The notes below the pieces were generated by a model that was not told the DNA's origin, ran no database searches, and was given only the letters and a program-made list of their open reading frames with translations. The translations under genes were made by a program, and so were the position numbers. This document shows positions 45,044 through 54,604 of a DNA stretch of 64,000 nt, piece after piece (position 1 is the stretch's first letter; every line of letters starts with the position of its first letter). This DNA comes from an uncultured Crocinitomix sp. (GTDB taxonomy: Bacteria; Bacteroidota; Bacteroidia; Flavobacteriales_D; Crocinitomicaceae). The stretch covers positions 1 to 64,000 of the forward strand of contig CAKZON010000020.1 of assembly GCA_937136425.1 (NCBI GenBank), given 5' to 3'.

Positions 45044-47338
45044 ATGCGCAATTACTTTTTAAAAAACAAATTTCTTTGGCTCACATTTGGGGTTGCCTTA
45101 ATAGTACTTTTCTATTTTTATCACACGGTATTATTGTCTCCAAACGATTTTCTGTTTTCAGCAGAAGGTGACGGAATAAAGAATTATTACACTTATTTAT
45201 ATCACGCCCAATATGACACACAGTTCGGTCATTTTTCTGGGATGAATTACCCTTACTACGAACATGTAGTTTATACAGATGCTCACCCTTTATTTTCATA
45301 CCTAATAGGACTCTTAGGTTTAGCCAACTACGGTGTAGGCATTCTAAATGTACTTATGCTGCTGTCTTACCCAATTGCGGCAGTATTTATCTTTAAAATT
45401 TTCAGACATTATAAAGTCAATGATTGGTGGGCATTAGCCGCAGCAGTTGCAATTACTTTTTTGTCTCCACAAATATTCAGATTAACAGGACACTTTGCCA
45501 TGTCTTACGTTTTTGCTATCCCCATTATGTGGTGGCTACTCATTAAAAGTTATAGCACCAAAAAGTGGATTTGGTCAGTTATAATAAGTCTTTACATGCT
45601 TGCTTTCTTTTTTACGCATCCGTATTTAGGCATTATATTGGCATTTTTTAGCATTGTTTTTTGGTTGGTAAACATGGTTAAAAGCCGCAAAGAAATTTTG
45701 CCCGGAATGGTACGAATTTTCATTCAAACAGTGCTTCCTTTAGTACTTTTCCAAGGCTATATTAGCATGACGGATGTGCATGTAGATCGCTTATCAAATC
45801 CAGCAGGCTTTTTTCATTATTATGCAACGTGGAATTCTTTAATTATTCCACATCACGGACCAATACGAGAAATTACAAGTTTCTTTTCATTAAAAATTGG
45901 CGAATGGGAAACTTGGTGTTACATAGGTTTTCCTACTATTGTATTTGCTGTAGTTATTGGCATTCAAATGATTCGCATGCGCAATGAATTTCATTTAAAA
46001 TCTTTTCTCAAAAAAGAACTTTCTCTCTTTCTAATTGCAGCTTATTTAATCCTATTATTCGCATTCTGTTTTCCACTTAAATATGATTGGTTACGTTGGG
46101 TTACAGACTTATTTGGTCCATTAAAACAGTTTAGAATACTGGGTAGATTTACATGGATTTTCTTTTATGTTTTTACAGTAACCTGCGCCATTGGCATTTA
46201 CCGACTGTATCAAAAGAAACAGCACAAAGCCTATCCTATTTTATTCTTTACAGGAATTCTCTTTTACCTTTTAGAATTTGCTCCAGCACATTCGGACAAT
46301 GCGAACTACATGACCATTGCTGAAAATAAGTTCTTACCAGAAAAAGTGGATGCTAACATGAATGAAGTCATTGATTTTGTGAAAAAAGAAAACTATGATG
46401 CGATTCTGTTTTTACCTTTCCAGCACATGTCTTCAGAAAACATTATGCTATTGGGTGCTCACAAAGCCAATTATGACGCGTTTTTACTGAGTTATCATAC
46501 GCAAACGCCGTTAGTGAACTCTATTTCTTCAAGAATGTCTTTAACAGAATCGATTAAAGTCAATAATTATTTCTCTCCTCGATTTATTGAAAAAGAACTA
46601 ACCTATGATTTTCCTGAAGGGGATCGCATAGTTGTTATTAAAAATCGAGATTTACTGAAGCCGTCAGAATTAGTTATGATTTGGGAATCGGAACAGGTTT
46701 TTGAAAACGAAGAATTTGTAATATTTGATTTTGACCCCGAAAAATATAACAGCCGCGCACCTTTTGACCGCATTATGACTAAAGAAAAATTGGCAACATT
46801 TTCCGTAGGACAAGGATGGAAAAGTGATACAACTGATGTGTGGTTTTATTATGAAAGTTTTGATGACGTTGGATTAGATTTACCCGCAGAACATAAATTG
46901 GGCGGAACAGGCGCATTTCGCGATTTAAAAAGTAGTTGGAATACGATTAAAACATTTGATCAAAACACAATTCCACCAGGTGATTATGTGATAAAATATT
47001 GGTATTACTTAAGAGAAGATCGTCCAGACCCTTTGGCTGTAATGGAAGCAAAATATGTACAAGAAGATTCTAGTGCGTGGATTGCGCAATTTGACATTAA
47101 ACAATCTACACTTATTGTGGAAGATTGGTGTCTAGTTGAAATGAACTTTACTATTTCACCTGATGTGGCAGAACTAAATGTTTTGATAACTGGAAATAGC
47201 AGTCAAGAACCTTTTATTATTGATGAGCTTTTAATTCAAAGACAAAATGATTCGCATTTATTTAGAAAAGCAATAAAGAATGACAACCCATATGTTATTT
47301 ATGACAACTATTGGATAAAAGAAAATTCGTTTGAATAA
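45044..47338 (+). CDS. Polytopic GT-C-like membrane protein
   Basis: The 764-residue product has about 11 membrane spans in its first 430 residues and a C-terminal soluble domain of about 330 residues. An acidic motif in the first outside loop (FSAEGDGIKNYY, Glu41 and Asp43) and the overall layout resemble GT-C-fold glycosyltransferases of the YfhO/PMT type, which use lipid-linked sugars. The C-terminal part (after FDQNTIPPGDYVIKYWYY) looks like a beta-sandwich. The family is inferred from layout; no exact match is claimed. It is convergent with a GT2 gene 18 bases away. Confidence 0.6.
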   Translation: MRNYFLKNKFLWLTFGVALIVLFYFYHTVLLSPNDFLFSAEGDGIKNYYTYLYHAQYDTQFGHFSGMNYPYYEHVVYTDAHPLFSYLIGLLGLANYGVGILNVLMLLSYPIAAVFIFKIFRHYKVNDWWALAAAVAITFLSPQIFRLTGHFAMSYVFAIPIMWWLLIKSYSTKKWIWSVIISLYMLAFFFTHPYLGIILAFFSIVFWLVNMVKSRKEILPGMVRIFIQTVLPLVLFQGYISMTDVHVDRLSNPAGFFHYYATWNSLIIPHHGPIREITSFFSLKIGEWETWCYIGFPTIVFAVVIGIQMIRMRNEFHLKSFLKKELSLFLIAAYLILLFAFCFPLKYDWLRWVTDLFGPLKQFRILGRFTWIFFYVFTVTCAIGIYRLYQKKQHKAYPILFFTGILFYLLEFAPAHSDNANYMTIAENKFLPEKVDANMNEVIDFVKKENYDAILFLPFQHMSSENIMLLGAHKANYDAFLLSYHTQTPLVNSISSRMSLTESIKVNNYFSPRFIEKELTYDFPEGDRIVVIKNRDLLKPSELVMIWESEQVFENEEFVIFDFDPEKYNSRAPFDRIMTKEKLATFSVGQGWKSDTTDVWFYYESFDDVGLDLPAEHKLGGTGAFRDLKSSWNTIKTFDQNTIPPGDYVIKYWYYLREDRPDPLAVMEAKYVQEDSSAWIAQFDIKQSTLIVEDWCLVEMNFTISPDVAELNVLITGNSSQEPFIIDELLIQRQNDSHLFRKAIKNDNPYVIYDNYWIKENSFE

Positions 47339-47356
47339 TAACCTGGGTTGGTTATT

Positions 47357-48085
47357 CTATTTTCTAAACAATACTTTAAAGAAATTCAGCGATTCGCGCG
47401 CTAAAATTTTAAAATTGACCTTACTAAAAACAACGTTTGGCTTTAAAGTTACCTCGGCTTTTTGAAATTTCACTTTACGCTTACTTGCCAATTTTATAAA
47501 TTCCAAATCAAACAAAAAACGATCAATTTGAGTATCTAAAAATACTTTAGCACCAACTTGATTAAATCCTTTAATTCCGCATTGCGAATCATCAGTTGGC
47601 AAACGCAAAAATGTTTTTAAAGTCCAACGCAGCGATTTTGAAATTAATTTACGGATAAAAGGCGTATTGGTGTAATAGGCTGCACCACGGTGACCTGGAA
47701 CTACATCATTTCCTTGTGCCAAACCTTCATACACTTTCATAAAACTTTCCTCTGTATAAGGGAAATCTATATCCGTATAGATGATTAAATCTTGTTTAGC
47801 AACGGCAACACCTTTGCGCAAAGCATAACCTTTTCCTCGGTTTACTTCGTAATCAATTACGTTTATGTTTGAGATCTTAGCTTTTAAAAATGCAATAGAT
47901 TCATCTGTAACTCTTTCGGTAGAACCGTCGTTAACTACAATTAACTCAACTGAAAATAAGCCCTTTGCCTCAATTGAGGCAACAGAATCCACCACTACTT
48001 CCGCCCAATTTTCTGGTGGATTATAACAGGGGAGCACTAATGATATTTTCGTAGTTGAACTGATTCGCCTATGTTTCTGCAACAA
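47357..48085 (-). CDS. Family 2 glycosyltransferase, dolichol-phosphate-mannose-synthase-like
   Basis: The 242-residue product has the GT2 hallmarks: ISLVLPCYNPPENW at the start, VVNDGSTE, the metal-binding DxD in YTDIDFPY, and the PGHRGA segment typical of DPM1-like enzymes that load sugars on a polyprenyl phosphate. There is no clear C-terminal span. No ATG precedes the conserved region, so the TTG at 48085 is used; a second TTG directly follows. It is convergent with the GT-C-like gene, a pairing seen in lipid-linked glycan pathways. Confidence 0.83.
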   Translation of the reverse strand: MLQKHRRISSTTKISLVLPCYNPPENWAEVVVDSVASIEAKGLFSVELIVVNDGSTERVTDESIAFLKAKISNINVIDYEVNRGKGYALRKGVAVAKQDLIIYTDIDFPYTEESFMKVYEGLAQGNDVVPGHRGAAYYTNTPFIRKLISKSLRWTLKTFLRLPTDDSQCGIKGFNQVGAKVFLDTQIDRFLFDLEFIKLASKRKVKFQKAEVTLKPNVVFSKVNFKILARESLNFFKVLFRK

Positions 48086-48197
48086 AAAAACGCAATTTAA
48101 CCTAATTTATGCGATTCATGGTAAAAAGAAATAATTTGAATCCTTCCAAACTATATTCGAAAATTGACCGTTATCTAATTAAACCAAAAGAAAGTTT

Positions 48198-48854
48198 ATG
48201 AAAAGTCTAACATTATTATTAATTATTGGGTCATTATTTACCGCCATTTCTGCATGCAGAAAAGATAAGACGGAAGAGCCTAATGAAGAATTTGAATGCG
48301 ACTACGGAGAAAGCTTTTCTAAAGTATATGATTTTTCAAAAAAACAAGACGGACTAATACCAATGAGTTTTTACAATTATTGGGTATACGCAGACACTAT
48401 ATGGTCAACCGACGGAACTTTACTTTCGACAACTATCGATACTGTGAAGATTACATACTTACGTAAAACTGAAGGAGACTTATGGTGGAGCATAGAAGGT
48501 CGTTTTCCAGCTCGAAACATTCATTTAAATGATAATAAGGTTTATAGCTTACAGAGTGGAATTACCGGATGCAAATACCAATCTTTATTGTATTACGAAG
48601 CAACAGCAGACACTACATTTGACAGTGAAGGACAAGGAGATGTTCTTATTCCACGAAAAGTATACAAAAGCGGTAGTGTAATAAACACACCTGCAGGTGA
48701 CTTTGAAGACTGCACTGTTTATGCATACGGTTATGACTTTGCAAGTGCAGATTATGTTTTCCTTAAACCAGGAATTGGTATTGTAAAATTTTCTTACGGA
48801 GATTACAATGGAGGATACTCTGAACGCACACTTATAGAATACCACATAGAATAA
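48198..48854 (+). CDS. Putative lipoprotein of unknown function
   Basis: The 218-residue product has a lipoprotein signal with cysteine 20 (TAISACRKDK) and a beta-rich mature domain with cysteines in FECDYG, TGCKYQ and EDCTVY. No family was recognised. A weak hairpin follows the stop codon (48860-48884), so the gene is probably monocistronic. Confidence 0.7.
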   Translation: MKSLTLLLIIGSLFTAISACRKDKTEEPNEEFECDYGESFSKVYDFSKKQDGLIPMSFYNYWVYADTIWSTDGTLLSTTIDTVKITYLRKTEGDLWWSIEGRFPARNIHLNDNKVYSLQSGITGCKYQSLLYYEATADTTFDSEGQGDVLIPRKVYKSGSVINTPAGDFEDCTVYAYGYDFASADYVFLKPGIGIVKFSYGDYNGGYSERTLIEYHIE

Positions 48855-48859
48855 AATGA

Positions 48860-48884
48860 CGCACGCAGACTATTTATTCGTGCG
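48860..48884 (+). terminator. Possible terminator after lipoprotein gene
   Basis: CGCACG at 48860-48865 pairs with CGTGCG at 48879-48884 around a 13-base loop, with only a short T-rich stretch after it. Confidence 0.4.
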
Positions 48885-48950
48885 AGTTTAATTATTAACG
48901 GGTCATTTCTACCATTTTTTGTATTTTCGAAAAAAATTAGCACCCGTTAA

Positions 48951-49571
48951 ATGGTTCGATTCATTGTTGGAATTACAGGAGGTAGCGGCGTAGGTAAAAC
49001 AACGCTCATCAATCAATTATATAAAGAGTTTGACGGAAAAGTATCTACTTTTTCATTAGACAATTACTATTTGCCTAAGGAAGAACAGGCTAAAGATGAA
49101 AATGGGGTCATTAATTTTGACTTACCTACAGCCTTGCATGCCGAAAACTTGGAGCGAGACATCAATCTCTTAATGAAGGGAGAACAAATTGAGCAACCCA
49201 TTTATGGTTTCAATAATCCAAGTAGTAAAAAAGCCGTGCAATATATTGAACCTAGAGAGCTTTTGATCGTTGAAGGGCTTTATGTCATGTATTATCCGTT
49301 TTTGCGAAAGTCACTGGATTATTCGGTTTATTTAACTGTTGATAAAACGCTACAGCTAGAAAGACGCTTAAAACGTGACATGACAGAAAGAAACTATAAA
49401 CGTGAAGATATTATCTATCAATGGAACAATCATGTAATGCCTTCTTATGACGCACATGTTCGTCCATTTAAGCAAGAATCAAACCTCATCATTACCAATA
49501 ACGAAAAATTTGACGATAATATTCATATCTTAATGGCTAAAATTCACGAAAAGCTAGATCAACCTGAATAA
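48951..49571 (+). CDS. udk: Uridine kinase
   Basis: The 206-residue product phosphorylates uridine or cytidine in pyrimidine salvage. The P-loop is at residues 9-16 (GGSGVGKT), followed by the SLDNYYLPKEEQ and FDLPTALHAENL segments of the uridine kinase/phosphoribulokinase family, and RRLKRDMTERNYKRED in the lid region. Length is normal. Its stop codon lies in the loop of a short palindrome, and the next gene, a large histidine kinase, starts 31 bases later. Confidence 0.9.
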   Translation: MVRFIVGITGGSGVGKTTLINQLYKEFDGKVSTFSLDNYYLPKEEQAKDENGVINFDLPTALHAENLERDINLLMKGEQIEQPIYGFNNPSSKKAVQYIEPRELLIVEGLYVMYYPFLRKSLDYSVYLTVDKTLQLERRLKRDMTERNYKREDIIYQWNNHVMPSYDAHVRPFKQESNLIITNNEKFDDNIHILMAKIHEKLDQPE

Positions 49572-49578
49572 TTCAGGT
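49562..49578. promoter_or_regulatory. Palindrome at the udk / histidine kinase boundary
   Basis: ACCTGAAT and ATTCAGGT form perfect 8-base inverted arms around one base. The udk stop codon is in its centre. It lies just upstream of the TATTTTTG box of the kinase gene, so it could be an operator or a weak terminator. Confidence 0.4.
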
Positions 49579-49580
49579 AT

Positions 49581-49588
49581 TATTTTTG
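49581..49588 (+). promoter_or_regulatory. TAnnTTTG box of histidine kinase gene
   Basis: TATTTTTG is an exact consensus match, 14 bases upstream of the ATG at 49603 and directly after a palindrome. Confidence 0.5.
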
Positions 49589-49602
49589 TGGTATAAGGAA
49601 AA

Positions 49603-52600
49603 ATGAAATTTATAACGAAGCGACGGTTTATGTGGGCAGCCTTAATAGGCTTCTTTTTTTGGGCGCTTGGTTCTTATTTATATCATTTTCAACTTTATTC
49701 AGACATTGAGCAAGGAGGAATCACAGATTTTGAAAATGCCTTCCAAGAAAAAACTGCTGAGTTAGTAAAAGAAGTTGAACGTTTTTCAAAAAGCTACCCC
49801 GAAAATGGCACCGTTGATGAGCGTTTTGCATATGCTCAAAAATTTGAAAAAGAAACTGGCTACGCCTATTTATCTTTCAATGCAGACACCTTAGATTTAT
49901 GGTCAAGTAATCGAATTTCAATTCCAAATCCAAGTGATTCGTATTGGGAGCAAAATGTAATTGTATTGTTGGAAAATGGCTGGTATAAACTTGCCACCTT
50001 ACGAGATAAAGAACGATTATTTGTAGGTGCTTTTTTAATTAAAAATGAATATAAATATGAAAACGAAGATTTAGTTAATGAATTTTCGCCAGAATTAGCT
50101 CCCAATTTAAAAGGAGAAATTACGTTTGACGAGGAAGGTTTTGCGGTTCATGACGCATCAGGAGAGCCTATATTTTCAATTGTTCCTGTTCAAGAGGTTG
50201 AGAAAAATGCCAGCTTAGAAATTATTATTTTCTTATGTTATTTGTTGGGCTTTGTTATTCTATTTCAATTACTCATTAATGCATTTCAAAGGTTATTAAT
50301 ATCTAAACCGTTGCTACTTATTGTTTTTCCGCTAACGGTAGTTACACTCCGTTATTTATGGCTAAAATCAGGTTGGTCAGGCTTTTTTGCAGACTTTGAA
50401 TTGTTTAATCCTGAATTATTTGCTTCTTCAGAAATTGCACCATCATTAGGTGACTTGATTATTAATGTTTCTATTTTTTATTTTTTAGTTCATTTTTTAC
50501 TCAAGCGTACCCGCAATTGGTTTGAAAAAGGCAACCTCAAGTTAAAATTGGTCATTTTTGTAGTCCCTCTTTTTCTTACTAGTTTTTATGTCGCCTTTCA
50601 AATTAATGAGATTATATACTCTTTAGTTTATAACTCTAAAATTTCATTTGATCTTGCAAGATTGTTTGATCTTGATTTATACAGTTTTATAAGTATTGCA
50701 TTAATTGGAGCCAGTTTTTATGCCTATTTCAAATTGATTCAATACATCATTATCCAATTAAAGAAAAGCCAATTTGAATGGAATCGTTTGGCTTTTTTAT
50801 GGGTTATTACTTCCTGCATCTATATTTTAATTGATCAATTTTACTTTAATCAAAGTTTATTAACCTCATTTTGGCCCATTTTCCTTAGTGGTTCATTGCT
50901 CTGGTTTCACTATAAAGAAAAAGATTACAAATTTGTGCATGTTATAAGCATGCTCGCCTTTATTGCTTTTTATGCTTCTTATATTTTGCATGGTTACAGT
51001 GACCATAAAGAGCATGAAACACGAAAATTTCAAGCAGAAAAAATTGCACAGGACAAAGATGTTGTTTCTGAATTCGATTTTTCAGACATTGAGCGCAGCT
51101 TAGACTCAGACAACTTTATGTTTGATTATTTTGATGATGACTTTGATCAATCAGAATTTAGTGAAACAATTGAAGAGAAATACTATGCTCGATTAAAGGA
51201 TAAATATCAATTAAAGTTTTACCTCTTTGATTCAGAAGAAAAAATTAGATATGACCCTAGTAATTATGACATCAAAGAGCTAAAAAGGTTTGAAGAAATA
51301 ATCCAAACTTCTGGTGAACAATCTGATATTTCTAACAACCTCTATTTCATTAATGATTATACAGACAAGCTTAATTACATTTCAAAACAACCCTTTTATA
51401 AGGAAGATTCTCTTATAGGATACTTATATACAGAATACCGTTCAATCAAATTTCCTGAAGACATTGGTTTACCTTCTTTATTATTAGATGATCGTACCAC
51501 CACGGTTAATCAATTAAAGAACTATTCTATTGCAAAATATGTAGATGATAAGTTAGTAACCCGCAAAGGAGACTTTAATTATCCAACCATTAAAGCCCCT
51601 TGGTTTAACAGAGTAAATCGCTTTACTTCAGAGGGGAACTTTAGTCATTATATTTACCAAGAAGAAGAAGGGAATTTCACTTTAGTGTCTAAAGAAATTT
51701 CTACTGGAATCTCTTTATTTACCTCCTTTTCATACTTACTCATAATTTTTGGCGTACTCCTCCTAATCCCGCTCGCCTACAACCAATTACAGAACAAAAT
51801 TTCCTTTAACAACATAAAGCTTAATGTAAAAATACAAGCCGTGCTTATTGGTTTAATTTTTATTACCCTAGTAGCTTTTGCCATTGGTGCCGGAACGTAT
51901 GTTGCTCAGCAAAATTTAGAAACCAATAAAGATTTAATTAAGGAAAAAATTGGTTCCGTAAAAACAGAGTTAGAAAATAAGCTTTTTGATTATTCTGAGC
52001 TTGATAGTAAATCATCTGACTTTTTAGAATACTTGCTCAAAAAGTTCTCGCGTGTATTTGTAACAGATATTAATGCTTACGATAAAAACGGAGATTTACT
52101 GGCCTCTTCACAACCTAAAATATATTCGCAAGGTTTGATTTCGCGAAAAATGAACACTGCAGCTTATCGTGGAATTAATCTCAATAACCAAAGTGAATTC
52201 ATTCATCAAGAAAGCATTGGTCGTTTAAATTACTTATCAGCTTATCAACCTTTTTTAAATCAAAGAGGGGAGTTTTTAGCTTTCTTAAATGTGCAATACA
52301 TTTCACGTCAACACGATTTAGAAAATCAAATTTCCGGTTTCTTACTAGCCATTATCAATATTATGGTTTTCATGCTTGCATTTTCAACCATACTATCCAT
52401 TACTGTATCTAACCGACTAATACAACCTTTAAAATATATTCAAGAAAGCCTTAGAACCGTGCAAATAGGTGCTAATTCTAAACCCATTGAGTACGACCGA
52501 ACGGATGAGATTGGTGAATTAGTAAAAGAGTACAATAAAAAGGTAGAAGAACTTCAAAAAAATGCCGAAGCACTGGCGAAAAGTGAGCGTGAAAGCGCAT

Positions 52601-53262
52601 GGCGTGAAATGGCTAAGCAAGTTGCACACGAAATTAAAAATCCGCTCACTCCAATGAAATTGTCTATTCAGCATTTATCACGATCAATTAAATTGGCTGA
52701 TGAAGATTCTGAGGTGAAATTGCAACGGGTTACGAAGTCATTAATTGAGCAAATTGACGCTTTAACAAAAATTGCCAATGAATTTTCAAACTTTGCAAAA
52801 ATGCCTAAGGCCAAAGAAATTGAGCTGGATCTTTCTGAGGTTTTAAAAAATACGGTTTCGGTTTTTGCAGAGTACGATCAGCATGAAATTACACTCAATA
52901 TAATTCCAACAATGGAAACAATTGTTTGGGCGGACAAAACATTGTTGCTGCGTGTTTTTAATAACCTCATTAAAAATGCCCTACAAGCTATACCAGTTGG
53001 TGAAAAAGGTATTGTAGTGGTTACCTTATCTAAAAAAGATTCAACTTATGTTGTGACGGTTAAAGACAACGGAGTTGGAATAAAAAAAGAGCAGCAAGAA
53101 AAAATATTTGTTCCATATTTCACAACTAAATCAACAGGCACGGGCTTAGGCTTAGCCATGTCCAAACAGATTGTGGAAAGTATGAATGGAAAAATATGGT
53201 TTGAATCTACAATCGGTGTTGGCACAACTTTTTTCGTTACCTTCCCAGAACTAAAAAATTAA
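49603..53262 (+). CDS. Very large NtrY-like sensor histidine kinase
   Basis: This 1219-residue kinase has a first span at 8-26 and a periplasmic part, then eight further spans between about 204 and 470, another periplasmic part, two spans near 705-765, a second sensor region (770-920) and a last span before a HAMP domain (about 945-1000). The dimerisation histidine is His1009 in VAHEIKNPLTPMKLSIQHL, typical of NtrY, followed by a HATPase domain with DNGVGIKKEQQEKIF and GTGLGLAMSKQIV. No response regulator is adjacent; the next gene, one base later, is a cation antiporter. It probably signals envelope or ion stress, which is inference from context. Confidence 0.88.
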   Translation: MKFITKRRFMWAALIGFFFWALGSYLYHFQLYSDIEQGGITDFENAFQEKTAELVKEVERFSKSYPENGTVDERFAYAQKFEKETGYAYLSFNADTLDLWSSNRISIPNPSDSYWEQNVIVLLENGWYKLATLRDKERLFVGAFLIKNEYKYENEDLVNEFSPELAPNLKGEITFDEEGFAVHDASGEPIFSIVPVQEVEKNASLEIIIFLCYLLGFVILFQLLINAFQRLLISKPLLLIVFPLTVVTLRYLWLKSGWSGFFADFELFNPELFASSEIAPSLGDLIINVSIFYFLVHFLLKRTRNWFEKGNLKLKLVIFVVPLFLTSFYVAFQINEIIYSLVYNSKISFDLARLFDLDLYSFISIALIGASFYAYFKLIQYIIIQLKKSQFEWNRLAFLWVITSCIYILIDQFYFNQSLLTSFWPIFLSGSLLWFHYKEKDYKFVHVISMLAFIAFYASYILHGYSDHKEHETRKFQAEKIAQDKDVVSEFDFSDIERSLDSDNFMFDYFDDDFDQSEFSETIEEKYYARLKDKYQLKFYLFDSEEKIRYDPSNYDIKELKRFEEIIQTSGEQSDISNNLYFINDYTDKLNYISKQPFYKEDSLIGYLYTEYRSIKFPEDIGLPSLLLDDRTTTVNQLKNYSIAKYVDDKLVTRKGDFNYPTIKAPWFNRVNRFTSEGNFSHYIYQEEEGNFTLVSKEISTGISLFTSFSYLLIIFGVLLLIPLAYNQLQNKISFNNIKLNVKIQAVLIGLIFITLVAFAIGAGTYVAQQNLETNKDLIKEKIGSVKTELENKLFDYSELDSKSSDFLEYLLKKFSRVFVTDINAYDKNGDLLASSQPKIYSQGLISRKMNTAAYRGINLNNQSEFIHQESIGRLNYLSAYQPFLNQRGEFLAFLNVQYISRQHDLENQISGFLLAIINIMVFMLAFSTILSITVSNRLIQPLKYIQESLRTVQIGANSKPIEYDRTDEIGELVKEYNKKVEELQKNAEALAKSERESAWREMAKQVAHEIKNPLTPMKLSIQHLSRSIKLADEDSEVKLQRVTKSLIEQIDALTKIANEFSNFAKMPKAKEIELDLSEVLKNTVSVFAEYDQHEITLNIIPTMETIVWADKTLLLRVFNNLIKNALQAIPVGEKGIVVVTLSKKDSTYVVTVKDNGVGIKKEQQEKIFVPYFTTKSTGTGLGLAMSKQIVESMNGKIWFESTIGVGTTFFVTFPELKN

Positions 53263-53263
53263 A

Positions 53264-54583
53264 ATGGATACGTATACTCTTATAATTGGCATATCATTGG
53301 TCATTATTATTTCGTTTTTCTTTAACATTTTCGCAAAAAAAACGAACATTCCGAGTGTATTAATGCTCATTGCATTGGGTGTATTAATTCAATTCTTACC
53401 AGAAAAATACAATGCTGACATTTACGCCAACCTTAGCACTTTAGAGATTATTGGGAACGTGGGACTAGTCATGATTGTGCTTGAAGCCGCCTTAGATTTA
53501 AAATTATCGAGTGATAAAAAAGGTTTGATCATTAATTCTTTTCTAGTCGCCTTAATTGCGTTGGTCGCATCTTCTTTTGCAATTGCCACCATTATTTACT
53601 TTGTAATTCCTGGAGCTGACAGCTATTATAATTGTATGATTTATGCCATTCCGCTATCCATCATGAGTTCAGCCATTATTATACCCAGCGTTGGTGGTTT
53701 AACAGGTGTTAAAAAAGAATTTATGGTGTATGAAAGCACCTTTTCTGACATATTAGGAATTATGTTTTTCTATTTCATGATTGAGTCTAATGAAAAAGAA
53801 GGATTTGTAGAAGTAGTGTCCTATGTTGGAATTAATATAGCTGTAACGCTAGTTGTTTCCATTATTTTGGCTTACGGTTTGGTTTTCATTTTTCAGCGAT
53901 TAACCTCACAGGTAAAACTGTTTTTGGTAATTTCTGTGCTCATGCTGATGTATGCATTGGGTAAAACTTTCCACTTATCCTCACTGCTTATTATTCTTGC
54001 TTTTGGATTAGTATTAAACAATACTAAAATCTTTTTTAGAGGAGAGCGCCTAAGTAAGTGGGTGAATGAAGAAAAGGTAAAACCCATCATGCATGATTTT
54101 CATATTTTAACGCTAGAATCTGCCTTTGTTATTCGTACCTTTTTCTTTGTGATTTTTGGTATGTTTATTACTATTAACTCAATACTCGATCCCAATGTAG
54201 CTATTGTTAGTTTAGGTGTTATTGCATCACTTTATTTAGTGCGTTATATTGTTTTAAAAGCCGTGGTTAAAAGAGATATTAAACCACAACTTTACATTGC
54301 ACCAAGAGGATTAATAACCATCTTATTATTCTTTGTTATTAGTGGACATAGTGAGTTTACTATTGAAAAATTTGATGCCGGAATATTGTTATTCGTCATT
54401 CTTATTTCAAGTATAATTATGACAGTGGCATTAATTACTTATAGAGGTGAAAATGTACGTAAAGTTTTATTGGGTCAATTGCCAAAAATTAAAGTAGACA
54501 AGAACAATGACGGCAAAGATGATGACCAGGAAAAAATTATTGAACACAATGTAGAAGAACAAGACTTTAACCCCTTCTCATGA
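53264..54583 (+). CDS. Cation:proton antiporter (CPA family)
   Basis: The 439-residue product has about 11-12 spans and the LEAALDLKLSSDKKG segment of sodium or potassium/proton antiporters of the CPA type. The C terminus is a charged, Asp-rich soluble tail (KVDKNNDGKDDDQEK). It starts one base after the histidine kinase stop codon, so the two are co-transcribed and probably translationally coupled, linking the kinase to ion homeostasis. The exact ion cannot be read from sequence. Confidence 0.87.
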   Translation: MDTYTLIIGISLVIIISFFFNIFAKKTNIPSVLMLIALGVLIQFLPEKYNADIYANLSTLEIIGNVGLVMIVLEAALDLKLSSDKKGLIINSFLVALIALVASSFAIATIIYFVIPGADSYYNCMIYAIPLSIMSSAIIIPSVGGLTGVKKEFMVYESTFSDILGIMFFYFMIESNEKEGFVEVVSYVGINIAVTLVVSIILAYGLVFIFQRLTSQVKLFLVISVLMLMYALGKTFHLSSLLIILAFGLVLNNTKIFFRGERLSKWVNEEKVKPIMHDFHILTLESAFVIRTFFFVIFGMFITINSILDPNVAIVSLGVIASLYLVRYIVLKAVVKRDIKPQLYIAPRGLITILLFFVISGHSEFTIEKFDAGILLFVILISSIIMTVALITYRGENVRKVLLGQLPKIKVDKNNDGKDDDQEKIIEHNVEEQDFNPFS

Positions 54584-54604
54584 TGTTTTAACCCTAAACA
54601 TTAG

